DNA of 64,000 bases from Muscardinus avellanarius (GCA_963383645.1 OY726559.1:119931405-119995404), one strand, 5' to 3'. Shown: positions 37,812 to 43,902, counted from the stretch's first letter. The notes: generated by a model not told the origin, from the letters alone. Numbers and translations: made by a program.

Positions 37812-39028
37812 AGTCACAAGAACTCGGGTATCTGAAGACCCAAGTAACATGTTTCCTTTGGGCCACTACATGCAAAATGTAGTAAGAAAAAAAAACCCAT
37901 AATTCACATGATACAAAACAAAATGACAATGAAAACCCCTAGATTTCTTTTTGGAAGGTATGGGGAGATATCGTCTCAGCAATCTGTCTTAAAGACCTTA
38001 TCACTTATCATTATGTGATTTCCACTCTGAAAATGTCTTCTCTTGAACCATAGGGAACCTGATATCCTGGTCCAGCATCAGGCTCAAGAGTTGAATTTGC
38101 CCTGGCAGAAGCTAGAGGAAGGGAGAGATGCTTCCTTCTTCCTCCATAAGCATCTTAAAGACGTCCTCACCCAGGAAGACTCTGAAAGCCCCCAGCAGCA
38201 GGGCCACCAAGAACAACTGGCAGAGTCATGCCGGCTGGCAGAGGGCCTCATGCCAAAGTGCAGCACAGGTGAGGTGCCCACAGGTCTTGATTATACTGAA
38301 CTGCTCCAGGGTCCCTGACTCATGGAAGGTTCCACCCGTAGCATTTACCCACTCTCCTGGTCTCCACATCACCTGCCCTATTTTTTAGTCTTTACTCCTC
38401 CTGCCCTATTTTTTTATTCTTTATTTTGAAACAGAGTCTCGCTAAGTTGCAGAGGGCCTAACCAAGTAGCTGAAACTGTCCGCAAACCATGATCCTCCAG
38501 TGTCAGCCTCCAAATGCTGGGATTACAAGCGTGTGCCACCACGCCCAGCTCTGACAGACATTTGAAAAGACAGTGATGACTGCCAAAAAGTCCTTGAGTG
38601 GATCCTTGCATCATTGGTCCCTTCCTATCCTTTCCACTCCCAGGTCATTTCCTCTCTCTGCCAATTTCAGTAACAAAGATTTTTGTTGACTGTACATATT
38701 TTACCCTTCAGCCCAAGAGGATTTCTCAGTCACCCTGGGTGCCCTAAGTGAATGCTGATACTGGTGAGCAGACTGTACCTTGAGGAAACAGAAGCTCCCA
38801 GCCTTATAGCTTCCCTTACTGACAAGTTTCTGAAAACTGCAAGACACCTGAGGCTTGAGTGGAGTTTGGGAGGGGCTGTTCTGTCTCCAGGGAGGATTTG
38901 TGTAAAGGAAGTTGGAGGAGGTAATGGTGCTAATGATGCCCCAAGTGGGGGAAACACAATATTCAAAAGAAAGAGACCACTCCACAAGTGGAAAGTAGCT
39001 GGCAGGCTCCCTGGCCTTCCAGCCTCAG
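10285..39028 (+). CDS. NBPF6-like gene, 19-exon coding model (gene span)
   Basis: Nineteen exons with AG acceptors and GT donors alternate phases 1-1, 1-2 and 2-1. They concatenate to 2,664 bases (888 codons) with no internal stop. Module order is alpha, beta, gamma, delta, Olduvai, delta, epsilon, zeta, epsilon, beta, gamma, alpha, delta, Olduvai, delta, epsilon, zeta, epsilon, C-terminal. The motifs match the NBPF family, a PDE4DIP (myomegalin)-derived coiled-coil family with Olduvai (DUF1220) domains, best of all NBPF6: 'KYKCE.YK', 'LACSALD.A', 'KW...A.R'. The family's molecular function is poorly known. The 5' start is unclear: alpha copy A has ACG where an initiator ATG might be expected, and alpha copy B has an ATG at 30,135. 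Two tandem genes instead of one cannot be excluded. Every intron carries SINEs, LINEs or microsatellites. Confidence 0.8.
11879..12350 (-). repeat. Reverse SINE interrupted by a reverse LINE-1 3' end
   Basis: A T-run and ID-half remnant (about 11,879-11,960) and a B1 half (about 12,230-12,350) flank a minus-strand L1 3' terminus at about 11,985-12,215. The L1 contains 'acatgtacacatcaccgat'. The L1 therefore landed inside an existing SINE. Confidence 0.75.
12755..13410 (+). mobile_element. LINE-1 3' end (ORF2 end and 3' UTR)
   Basis: Contains 'gatccagcaataccactgtt', 'ccatcaacagatgaatggat' and the terminal 'gcaccaataaaaaaattaaa' tail. It is 5' truncated. It sits in the alpha-beta intron and is absent from the corresponding copy B intron, so it was inserted after the duplication. 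Confidence 0.9.
13587..13689 (+). CDS. NBPF-like exon 2, beta module (copy A)
   Basis: Acceptor 'gcatgtctttctgtag', donor 'gtaagt'; 103 bases, phase 1 in and 2 out. Joined to exon 1 it reads '[19 protein letters not shown]' then '[14 protein letters not shown]'. This is the NBPF beta module (KYKCE-x-YKDII-x-SVLR, EKLAEKL-x-QAEELR in NBPF6). It is predicted to be helical and charged. The copy B counterpart is 24,996-25,113. Confidence 0.85.
14393..14535 (+). CDS. NBPF-like exon 3, Olduvai-like gamma module (copy A)
   Basis: Acceptor 'ttatcctgccag', donor 'gtaagc'; 143 bases, phase 2 in and 1 out. It encodes '[19 protein letters not shown]' and '[15 protein letters not shown]', resembling the first (CON1-type) Olduvai domain. 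Copy B uses a donor 36 bases further on. Here that site has decayed (GTAAG to GGAAG at 14,572) and an upstream GTAAG has arisen at 14,536. Both ends keep phase 1, so the frame survives with 12 fewer residues. Confidence 0.75.
14610..14810 (+). repeat. SINE (B1-ID dimer)
   Basis: The left half has 'cacctgtaatctcagtattg' and the right half 'ggggtgtggctcagaggtaa'. It lies right after the gamma exon. A SINE also follows gamma in copy B (27,320). Confidence 0.75.
16040..16091 (+). CDS. NBPF-like exon 4, delta linker
   Basis: Acceptor 'ttattttatttccag', donor 'gtaaca'; 52 bases, phase 1 in and 2 out. The peptide is '[16 protein letters not shown]'. NBPF genes place a short acidic exon before each Olduvai exon. 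Four copies of this 52-base exon occur (16,040; 19,094; 31,933; 34,505), each preceded by a similar intron block. Confidence 0.7.
16190..16400 (-). repeat. SINE (B1-ID dimer), reverse
   Basis: Contains reversed ID-half and B1-half landmarks ('gaaacagggtctcacggagt', 'gctgaggctggccttgaact'). Confidence 0.8.
16405..17400 (+). mobile_element. Diverged LINE-1-derived segment with SINE insert and 144-bp tandem duplication
   Basis: The start resembles the L1 3' region ('gtccatcaacaaatgaatat'). A forward SINE is inserted at about 16,765-16,975. The end holds a tandem duplication (see the separate entry). Copy B has the same diverged L1 at about 32,110-32,690 without the SINE or the second tandem unit, so the L1 predates the gene-body duplication. 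Confidence 0.65.
17095..17382 (+). repeat. 144-bp direct tandem duplication
   Basis: Unit 1 is 17,095-17,238 and unit 2 is 17,239-17,382. By eye they differ at one position (T at 17,227 against C at 17,371). Because 144 is divisible by three, the reverse-strand frame repeats a 48-residue string, which is not evidence of coding. Confidence 0.95.
17811..18037 (+). CDS. NBPF-like exon 5, Olduvai domain with internal duplication (copy A)
   Basis: Donor 'gtacgt'; phase 2 in and 1 out. It encodes '[16 protein letters not shown]', '[16 protein letters not shown]' and '[14 protein letters not shown]', an Olduvai/DUF1220 domain. The ancestral acceptor (exon start 17,800, as in copy B) would now hit a TGA at 17,822 because of a one-base deletion. 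An AG eleven bases downstream ('ctgccag', exon start 17,811) restores the frame. A 72-base in-frame repeat (17,818 to 17,890) doubles the first half of the domain. Copy B (33,145-33,311) has the undoubled form. Confidence 0.75.
19094..19145 (+). CDS. NBPF-like exon 6, delta linker
   Basis: Acceptor 'tgatttgatttgcag', donor 'gtatgt'; 52 bases, phase 1 in and 2 out. The peptide is '[16 protein letters not shown]'. Its length and phase equal those of the other delta exons. It links the Olduvai exon to the coiled-coil module, an order not typical of human NBPF genes as I know them. Confidence 0.7.
19489..19703 (+). CDS. NBPF-like exon 7, epsilon coiled-coil module
   Basis: Acceptor 'cccttctaccttccatag', donor 'gtgaga'; 215 bases, phase 2 in and 1 out. 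It encodes '[18 protein letters not shown]', '[19 protein letters not shown]' and '[18 protein letters not shown]'. This is near the NBPF consensus ELTQLREKLREGRDAS / LLTPD-PD-SQGQ / EQLAEG-RLA. It is the most conserved exon type in the window and supports the family call most strongly. Confidence 0.9.
20130..20345 (+). repeat. SINE (B1-ID dimer)
   Basis: The left half shows 'ccaggtgtggtggcgtgtgc' and the right half 'ggggtgtagcttgcaggac', with an A-rich tail. Confidence 0.85.
20893..20956 (+). CDS. NBPF-like exon 8, zeta linker
   Basis: Acceptor 'tttctgaatttgcag', donor 'gtaaag'; 64 bases, phase 1 in and 2 out. The peptide is '[19 protein letters not shown]'. In NBPF genes a short acidic exon follows the epsilon module. 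The copy B counterpart is 36,680-36,737 (58 bases). Sequence similarity is low; phase and position are the main support. Confidence 0.6.
21265..21310 (+). repeat. (TG)n microsatellite
   Basis: A run of about 22 TG units, intronic. Confidence 0.97.
21553..21767 (+). CDS. NBPF-like exon 9, second epsilon module
   Basis: Acceptor 'ctgtcctaccttag', donor 'gtgagg'; 215 bases, phase 2 in and 1 out. It encodes '[19 protein letters not shown]', '[14 protein letters not shown]' and '[17 protein letters not shown]'. It is a clear match to the epsilon module of exon 7 and of copy B exons 35,192 and 38,054. Confidence 0.9.
22769..22911 (+). pseudogene. Possible decayed NBPF eta-type exon
   Basis: After 'cacacctgcag' one frame reads '[18 protein letters not shown]' and '[13 protein letters not shown]', then TAG. 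It loosely resembles the NBPF segment after epsilon/zeta (EECAVTCSNSHNPS...) or the 'LEGSASN' part of the NBPF6 C-terminus. Phase 1 input from exon 9 meets an immediate TGA, so it does not fit the open model. It may be dead or chance resemblance. Confidence 0.3.
23205..23410 (-). repeat. SINE (B1-ID dimer), reverse
   Basis: Reversed ID half ('ccattctacctccaagcgat') followed by reversed B1 half ('cttccaagtgctgggatttc'). Confidence 0.8.
23715..24400 (-). repeat. Two diverged reverse SINE copies
   Basis: One diverged reverse SINE lies at about 23,715-23,915 and a more decayed one at about 24,240-24,400. The ID-type 'acctctgagctacacttcaa' is still visible in the second. Plain unannotated sequence lies between them. 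Confidence 0.65.
24996..25113 (+). CDS. NBPF-like exon 10, beta module (copy B)
   Basis: Acceptor 'tatgtctttccacag', donor 'gtaagt'; 118 bases, phase 1 in and 2 out. It encodes '[19 protein letters not shown]' and '[14 protein letters not shown]'. It is 15 bases longer than its copy A partner because of 'tgtgattccacag', which partly repeats the acceptor. An in-frame alternative start at 25,011 after that second 'ccacag' would give 103 bases, the same as copy A. Confidence 0.8.
25140..26105 (+). mobile_element. LINE-1 ORF2 fragment
   Basis: A plus-strand L1 ORF2 piece from the reverse transcriptase region ('accacaaccaagctggtttc', 'tgtctcc'-type motifs, 'ttctgccaaaagtgatctat'). It has stops and indels in every frame. 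It starts about 26 bases past the exon 10 donor and lacks a 3' UTR tail. Confidence 0.9.
26228..26248 (+). repeat. (TTA)n microsatellite
   Basis: Seven TTA/ATT units, intronic. Confidence 0.9.
26500..26700 (-). repeat. SINE (B1-ID dimer), reverse
   Basis: Reversed copy with 'gcattctatccccatgctat' and 'tctcagactcccaagtactg'. Confidence 0.75.
27092..27267 (+). CDS. NBPF-like exon 11, Olduvai-like gamma module (copy B)
   Basis: Acceptor 'gtttatcccatcaag', donor 'gtaagt'; 176 bases, phase 2 in and 1 out. It encodes '[19 protein letters not shown]', '[19 protein letters not shown]' and 'TPSSEAA'. The fuller length and strong donor suggest that this is the ancestral form of exon 3. 'LLEEHEA' falls where Olduvai domains have 'SLEEQ'. 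Confidence 0.8.
27320..27770 (+). repeat. Two or three tandem SINE copies with A-rich linkers
   Basis: A diverged copy lies at about 27,320-27,440, a younger copy at about 27,445-27,650 ('ccgggcatggtggcgcacgc'), and an ID-like remnant at about 27,715-27,760 after an AAAT-rich run. Confidence 0.8.
28850..29045 (-). repeat. SINE, reverse (shared with copy A)
   Basis: Diverged reverse copy ('cattctgcctctgagcttaa') that matches the SINE at 9,490-9,640 in position within the alpha upstream block. Confidence 0.7.
29055..29275 (-). mobile_element. LINE-1 3'-end fragment, reverse
   Basis: L1 3' terminal block in reverse ('ggggtacaagatggcagagg', 'cacatttagcccttcctcac'). It has no counterpart in copy A, so it was inserted after the duplication. 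Confidence 0.85.
29435..29635 (+). repeat. SINE (B1-ID dimer), young
   Basis: Well-preserved dimer ('gccgggctggatggcgcatg', 'aggtctgggagtgtagccca') with an A/G-rich tail. Absent from copy A. Confidence 0.9.
30103..30309 (+). CDS. NBPF-like exon 12, alpha module (copy B)
   Basis: Acceptor 'ggttttattccccacag', donor 'gtaagt'; 207 bases, phase 1 in and 1 out. It encodes '[17 protein letters not shown]', '[17 protein letters not shown]' and 'EPQNYS'. An ATG at 30,135 aligns with the NBPF initiator ('MVVSA'), so a second gene or transcript could start here. It is less conserved than exon 1 in the LKEKF segment (IKEKL). In the long model the splice into it from exon 11 keeps phase 1. Confidence 0.75.
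30595..30985 (+). mobile_element. LINE-1 3' end
   Basis: 3' UTR block ('gattagtcagtcacaaaaaa' to 'gcaccaataaaaaatggaaa'), closely similar to 13,040-13,400. Copy B only, hence later than the duplication. Confidence 0.9.
31000..31225 (+). repeat. Diverged SINE followed by (CA)n
   Basis: Degenerate forward SINE to about 31,165, then a CA-rich microsatellite to about 31,225. Confidence 0.7.
31933..31984 (+). CDS. NBPF-like exon 13, delta linker (copy B)
   Basis: Acceptor 'cttattttatttccag', donor 'gtaact'; 52 bases, phase 1 in and 2 out. The peptide is '[16 protein letters not shown]'. It is the direct counterpart of exon 4, with 'HEERQ' matching 'DEERQ'. Confidence 0.7.
32110..32690 (+). mobile_element. 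Diverged LINE-1-derived segment (shared with copy A)
   Basis: Matches 16,405-17,240 by eye, including 'tgatcctatctg' and 'cctcattatgg' near the end. It holds a single unit where copy A has the 144-bp pair. Confidence 0.65.
33145..33311 (+). CDS. NBPF-like exon 14, Olduvai domain (copy B)
   Basis: Acceptor 'tacctggctcatag', donor 'gtatgt'; 167 bases, phase 2 in and 1 out. It encodes '[19 protein letters not shown]', '[18 protein letters not shown]' and '[11 protein letters not shown]'. The ending matches NBPF6 ('LACSALDVA') closely and 'DVSD' matches its 'DVSDCHQP'. It is a single uninterrupted domain, taken as the reference for exon 5. Confidence 0.88.
33725..33905 (+). repeat. (CA)n followed by AT-rich (TA)n
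   Basis: CA repeat at about 33,727-33,761, then TA/ATAT-rich low-complexity sequence to about 33,905, intronic. Confidence 0.95.
34505..34556 (+). CDS. NBPF-like exon 15, delta linker (copy B)
   Basis: Acceptor 'gattttatttgcag', donor 'gtaact'; 52 bases, phase 1 in and 2 out. The peptide is '[16 protein letters not shown]'. It is the counterpart of exon 6 ('[11 protein letters not shown]'). Confidence 0.72.
34676..34808 (+). repeat. (CCAA)n and (TTTC)n microsatellites
   Basis: About nine CCAA units at 34,676-34,714 and a TTTC run at about 34,783-34,808, leading into a reverse SINE. Confidence 0.95.
34810..35010 (-). repeat. SINE (B1-ID dimer), reverse
   Basis: Reversed ID half ('tggtactggggagttgaac') and B1 half ('gcatgcaccaccacacccag'). 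Confidence 0.85.
35192..35394 (+). CDS. NBPF-like exon 16, epsilon module (copy B)
   Basis: Acceptor 'ttccactttccttag', donor 'gtgaca'; 203 bases, phase 2 in and 1 out. It encodes '[19 protein letters not shown]', '[13 protein letters not shown]' and '[17 protein letters not shown]'. It is four residues shorter than the other epsilon exons, in frame, and the most diverged of the four. Confidence 0.82.
35480..35655 (-). repeat. SINE, reverse
   Basis: T-rich head, 'gcatttgacttctgagttac', then 'cagcctcccatattctgtga'. Diverged. Confidence 0.75.
36680..36737 (+). CDS. NBPF-like exon 17, zeta linker (copy B)
   Basis: Acceptor 'caaatttggtttcag', donor 'gtaaca'; 58 bases, phase 1 in and 2 out. The peptide is '[18 protein letters not shown]', an acidic stretch like the NBPF 'ENDEDEDED' linker. 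Confidence 0.65.
37115..37320 (-). repeat. SINE (B1-ID dimer), reverse, young
   Basis: Well-preserved reverse copy ('ggtggtactggggttcctgg' to 'gcaccacgcccggct') with several intact CpGs, suggesting a recent insertion. Confidence 0.9.
37360..37815 (+). repeat. Two forward SINEs, the second ending in (CA)n
   Basis: Copies lie at about 37,360-37,565 and 37,590-37,770. The second runs into a CA repeat at about 37,774-37,811. Confidence 0.85.
38054..38268 (+). CDS. NBPF-like exon 18, epsilon module (copy B)
   Basis: Acceptor 'gtcttctcttgaaccatag', donor 'gtgagg'; 215 bases, phase 2 in and 1 out. It encodes '[19 protein letters not shown]', '[16 protein letters not shown]' and '[19 protein letters not shown]'. 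The usual 'ELTQLR' is 'ELNLPW', a local divergence in the heptad start. The rest is conserved. Confidence 0.88.
38405..38555 (-). repeat. SINE, reverse
   Basis: Reversed B1 half with 'gattacaagcgtgtgccacc'. The ID half is reduced. Confidence 0.8.
38891..39028 (+). CDS. NBPF6-like C-terminal exon (exon 19)
   Basis: Acceptor 'ggctgttctgtctccag', donor-like 'gtacag'; 138 bases, phase 1 in and 1 out. It encodes '[18 protein letters not shown]' then 'LPGLPASG', aligning with 'RRRLPFSKWRLAFRFAGP' near the NBPF6 C-terminus as I recall it. The basic cluster may be a nuclear localisation signal. The open frame extends back to 38,752 with similar-looking residues, so the acceptor is less certain than the frame. 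Without splicing, the frame would run to a stop at about 39,259. Confidence 0.55.
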
Positions 39029-40990
39029 GTACAGTGGTCACTGCATGCATGGCTCCTTGGTGCATTTACTCTTTAAGCCTCGTAAGATTGTGGCTCATTC
39101 TTCTACCATTTTTCCCTTCACCATTTATCCTCTGCAACAGCTGGTGTAAATCACTTCTGGTCCTGCCACTAGATTCCCTGGGCTGCTGCCATGCAGTAGG
39201 TACCTGGGAGAGGTTAAAGATGAATGCCTTGAAGGCACACCTGAGATCCTCACTTATATAACATACAGCTTAAAATGAAATGAACATTGTCTACTGTGAC
39301 TTCAGATTATCAACATGGAATTGCCCCAGATACGTGGTTCACTCCATAGAGAAAGTTATGCCTCCAACAGTTATTGATAAGATTTATATTCCTTTCACAA
39401 GAAAGTATGTATATCAGGAAAATTTTTTAAAAACCCACACCATGTAGATGATAAATGGATTAGGCAGCAGCCTCTGTACTTGAAGCACTTGGGTTCAAAC
39501 TGTTTTGAATTCAAGATGAAATGAAATGTTATAACTATATTAAAGTTCAGTATACAGAAACAAGAACCTCCTTCTATTACACATTTGGAATGTAATCTTT
39601 CCTTCTTCCTTTATTCCTGTTTATGTTTTGTGTACTAGGGATTGAACCTAGGTGCATTCTTCCTCTGAGTTATTCTCTCAGCCCTTTCCCTTTTTAAACC
39701 AACCTGTGGTATCACTGTCTCCTCCTTTGTAAAAGGTGGAACTGGGCTGGGCTTGGGTGTTGTCTGAGGTCCCTGCTGGCTCCGTGCAGGGTGCTTCCCA
39801 TTGCCCACCCACTCCCACCAGAGCCTGGGCATCCTGTCCCTAGAGGGGCTGTTTCTGCAATGGGTCCTCTACTTGCTATAAGCAGTCAATTCTTTCCTTT
39901 CCTTTCCTTCCTCTTTCTGATTGAAGACAGTGACATTCTACTTCTGAGCTATACTCAGATCCCTTTACAGTATTTGTATTTGAGGTAATGTCTTGGTAGG
40001 TTGCTGAGAGTCTCATTAAGTTGCTGAGAGTGTTCTCTACCATGCTCGGCTGTAGCAGTCAGTCTCTGGATGTGCAACACGGATGCTAAGCATATCTCTT
40101 CCTGAGAAGCAGGAAAAGCCCGTACTCGAATACCAGACACAGAAGATGAGGGTCTTATGTTTTCTTTAATATTCGGAAGCTAAGGAGTGACTCGTTTATA
40201 AGAGGGTCTTTATTAATTTTTGCTTTTACTTTTTGTTATTCTTTTATTGGTACATTCTAGCCTTGCCTCCTAATTATGTTGCTAGTGACATAAATGCACA
40301 GGGCACTTGGTGGGCTTTTAAGAGGAACTTTAGACCATAGTGGAGAAACCTCAGTGACTAGATGGAGTAGGTATAGTGGGGGGGGGTTGTAGAAAAAAAT
40401 GAATGAAGGAAACACTGCCATTGATATTATGTATATATGTGAAATTAACAAAGCCCATCTCAGTATCACGTATGAGGACTGGTGGAGAATGGGAAGAGCA
40501 CCCATGGGAAGTTCACCAAGTGTTGTGCCCATGTGTGTCCCTGTCACTCTGAACTATGTTATGATATGAGACTACAGAGCATCAGTAAAGTGTATGTGAA
40601 TGTGTGTTTGTGTATTATATATGGCATATATATATATTATATCATGTATGTCATGTGTTATATTTTCATATATATGTATATAATAATCCCTCACTTTCAT
40701 CAAGATATAGGTATCAACAGGAAAGTGGCTGATGTTACCAGCTTCAGGGTGGGGCTGTGCTGGGCCCTGTATCGTGGAGCAGATCATGGACTATAAGTTC
40801 GGGAGGTTTGCCTCTCACTCGTAGATGTCACCTTTCCCATTGGCCAGCCAGGCCTTTTAGCTCACCCTCCCACAGGAGTTCAGGTGGTGCTGGCCTGTCA
40901 TCATTGAGCAGTATCTCCAGTGCAGCTCTCACCAGGACCTGACTAAGAATCTCATTTGTTTTCTTTCCCTCTCTCAACCCCAAACTGCAG
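39029..40990. other. Putative last intron or 3' flank with SINE pieces and AT-rich tract
   Basis: Contains reverse SINE fragments at about 39,630-39,700 and 39,920-40,060 and an AT-rich low-complexity patch at about 40,610-40,690. The rest is unannotated and no conserved exon is seen. Confidence 0.5.
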
Positions 40991-41079
40991 GAAGTAAGAG
41001 ATATTGCAGATTCCATCATCTGGCGAAAACTTTATTGGTAAAAGTAATGTTTTTGTTTGATCAAACTATGTTTCTTTAA
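40991..41079 (+). CDS. Possible terminal exon (weak)
   Basis: A strong pyrimidine tract precedes 'caaactgcag'. In phase 1, matching the exon 19 donor, the frame reads 'SKRYCRFHHLAKTLLVKV' and stops at TAA 41,077-41,079. In phase 0 it reads 'EVRDIADSIIWRKLYW' and then stops. Neither matches NBPF that I recall, and no AATAAA is evident within the next 200 bases. A splice-site-only prediction. Confidence 0.2.
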
Positions 41080-41510
41080 AAATGTTTACCTTTCATTTAT
41101 CCCTCCTAATGTAAATAACTATCTTCATGCTTACCCTGGAAATTCTCCAGTTCTTGCAATATAATGTGTATCCTTCATATTTGCTATTTTTGTTGTAAAA
41201 AAATAAGGGGGGCATTCACTGTGTATAAGTTTTAGTTCTAAATTAATATTAATTTTATTAAAATATTTTTATTCCTATGGACTCATGGGTTTTTAAGTTT
41301 CCTTATAATGATTGATTGCCATGATTAATTTGATGTTTAAGAGCATAAATATTTGTATTTTATTATCAGCTCCCCTATATCTCTCAGGCTATATTTGCCA
41401 TATTTAGTATATTATATGTATTACAGTTCTATCTCCATGTTTGTGTGATGTGGGTGTTTTGTGTTTTGTTATTATAAAAGGCTGTACGGCTAGTGTTTAT
41501 CATTATAAGA
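41080..41510. other. AT-rich unannotated stretch
   Basis: AT-rich sequence without clear repeats or genes. It could be a 3' UTR if the preceding exon is real. Confidence 0.4.
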
Positions 41511-41544
<34 letters not shown>

Positions 41545-41700
41545 GTGCATGGGCTTCCACAGTATTTGAGGTTGAACCCAGGAGGGTTCTACATTTGAGC
41601 CTCCTCCTCATCCTTGTTTCTTAAACAAAATAGAGCTGAATGTATAGCTCAGTGATAGAACACCCTGTGTTTAATCCCCATTACACACATACACACACAG
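41511..41700. repeat. (TG)n with SINE pieces
   Basis: (TG)n at about 41,513-41,541, a reverse ID-half fragment at about 41,555-41,605, and a forward ID-like fragment at about 41,630-41,690. Confidence 0.8.
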
Positions 41701-42040
41701 TAATATTTTTTATTTTTCTTGGTCCATTTAGTCATACATCTTTATGGGATACAAGATGATAGAGGCATACATGTATACTTCACTCACTGAGCACTTTTCC
41801 AATTCCCAACCCATTCTGTCCCCCTCCCTTCTTATTTTTAGCTTACTGATTAATATGTTCATGAAGGTACATCATGAACCTTAGGGAATTTCCCTCTTCC
41901 TCCCATTCCTCTCTTAGGTCATTTTATTTGCTATTTTTGAATTCTCCATCTTAGTCTAGAGTACTTCTATGACCTTTTTTCTCATTAGCTTCCTTTTAGA
42001 GAAAGCATCTGAATTTTTTACCTTTGTCCTTAATTCACAA
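41700..42040 (-). mobile_element. LINE-1 3'-end fragment, reverse
   Basis: Reverse L1 3' terminus ('gggatacaagatgatagagg', 'ccaattcccaacccattctg'). Confidence 0.85.
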
Positions 42041-43540
42041 TTGCCAATGAATTTATTGTCCTGATGCAATGATATTGAAAAATGAATGTTTTATAGACTG
42101 CAGTCTGCATGAGAATCACCTGGCGGGATGAAAAGGGAGATGCAGGTTCTGGGATCCCACACCAACTAAAGCTCTTGATACTGTGGCCCAGAAAGTAGGT
42201 ACTGCAATTTCCACAGCTGGCATCAAGGCACAACACCCTTATGAAGCTCTTCTCACATTTTTAGACTGGGGTCTTTTACAAAATAATATGGAGATAAATA
42301 GTAATCATTTAAACGTAGACTTCAGAAGTTAACCTACGAGTATCTTTATGACAGTTTTTCTTATTCTCATATACTTTTTCCAGGGACTGGTGTAGAAAAG
42401 GGAAATAAGGGAGACAGACAAAACCATTTCTTTGTATACATTTTGTTTTCATAGCCACCCAAAAGACTGTTTTCTTTCCTCTCACCCACCCTGGCCACGA
42501 GTCATGGTGGACTGGACCTATGGCTTCAGCAATGTAAATATATCTCTGTCACATATTTATACACCCATACCCACATCCTCTGAGCACTGTGTAGATGCAG
42601 ATGCAGCTTCAGTACAGCTGGGGTCTGGCCAGTGTCAATTATAAACAAGCACCGGCTGCTGTATGCATGGTTTGCTATAGGCTGTGGTGGCCTTCAGTTC
42701 TCGGTACTTTTGAAGGAAGAAATATGACAAAACAGGACAGCATATTTAATGGGGTCAGTACACACTGGAGAACACGCAAGAAAGATACAGAATGTGCTAG
42801 GCTAAGGATGAGAGGCCCTGAGTTAGTCACCATGCTCACCCATGGACATGAAGAGCACAGGCATGAAGGTGCAGGCTGAAGGCCAGCGTAGCTGTGCCTG
42901 GTGGAGCTGGCCTGGGTTGGTTTGGCTCTCTGAGTGGTCTTTCCCAGCCTCTGTATTGTCCAGCAGGGGACTGCTGCACAGTGGTGTGCGTGTAGACCTG
43001 CCTGAGGAGCTCCAGTGTTGGGACCACACAGCAGCTTGGTAGGAGCAGTCCAACTTCCCGAGTTGACCATCTGAGGACAGCTGGCTGCTAAGGTGAGAAC
43101 TATGCTGTGGCAGGTACAGTGTCAACAAGTCTGTTAAGAGGCAGTGTCTCAGTCTCCTATGCAGTCTCGCATGTGTTTTACTCAGTGCTGGGCCAGTGAC
43201 CTCTGCTGATGGTAGTTGACACTGACGGGAAGTCCTTTTGCTTATTCTGCCTGCTATCCCAGGATGCATCTCTGGCCAGTTCTGCAGACCTCCATCAGGC
43301 TTGGAGGGATGGGGCTCAGAGGCTCCAGAGCAGATGGGCAACTGAGCAAAAGGGGATGGACCCTCCCTCCCTCCTATGTAGAGACTTCTGGTGGCTTTGC
43401 TTCTTGTGTGGCTCCTGGAGGGCAAGAGTAACAAGGCTAGAGTGCAGTGCAGAGCCCTTAAGGATTTCATCTACAGTTGAAAATTAAACTGATTCGGAAA
43501 GATTATTAAAGCCTCCCGATGGCATGAGGCAGGAGTGAAA
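42040..43540. other. Unannotated stretch
   Basis: Non-repetitive sequence. A 215-codon reverse frame (42,823-43,470) and several shorter frames overlap on both strands without motif or splice support. No gene is called. Confidence 0.5.
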
Positions 43541-43548
43541 GTCTTGCA

Positions 43549-43610
43549 ACAAGCCAGAAGCCGGAAGCCAGAAGCCTGAAGCCTGAAGCCTGAAGCCTGA
43601 AACCAGAATC
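43549..43610 (+). repeat. Heptanucleotide repeat (GAAGCCT)n
   Basis: About eight consecutive 7-base units ('gaagcctgaagcctgaagcc' core) end immediately before an ATG at 43,611. That ATG opens a 57-codon frame to TAA at 43,782. I do not recognise the frame and do not call it a gene. Confidence 0.85.
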
Positions 43611-43827
43611 ATGGTGGGGGACATTGCAGAGGATGAGCAAAGTGATGCAGTGGGTCTGGAGGAGCCACTGAGATCCCAGCTTACAGTTGAGCTTCCCGGT
43701 CACTGTACACTGTATGGCCAGGTCCTAGAAATCCCTCTGCAGGGACCGGCTCATGCGCCAAGTCACATGGTCTGCAACAATTAAAAAAAGAAGAAGAAAA
43801 TGCTCTTTGCCATCTTATAGGAAAAGA

Positions 43828-43880
43828 GACATCAGAGTCATGTCCACCTAGCAGGGACATCAGAGTCATGTCCACCTAGC
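43828..43880 (+). repeat. Short tandem duplication, 28-bp period
   Basis: 'gacatcagagtcatgtccac' and the following 'ctagc' occur twice, at 43,828 and 43,856. The repeat sits next to the LINE-1 boundary. Confidence 0.95.
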
Positions 43881-43902
43881 TCTCCAGGGATCCAGAGCAG
43901 AG

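Larger units (their letters stand above)
24400..38300 (+). repeat. Internal duplication, copy B of the NBPF-like gene body
   Basis: Counterpart of copy A. The beta-gamma block comes first, then an alpha block, then delta-Olduvai-delta-epsilon-zeta-epsilon. Junctions are visible near 28,590 (gamma intron to alpha upstream) and near 30,455 (alpha intron to post-Olduvai intron). The copies are clearly diverged, so this is not a recent or assembly-made duplicate. Confidence 0.8.

Noticed and set aside
42823..43470. 215-codon reverse-strand ORF
   Set aside because: Low-information composition (Ser/Pro/Leu/His), overlapped by other frames on both strands, no splice or promoter context and no family motif.
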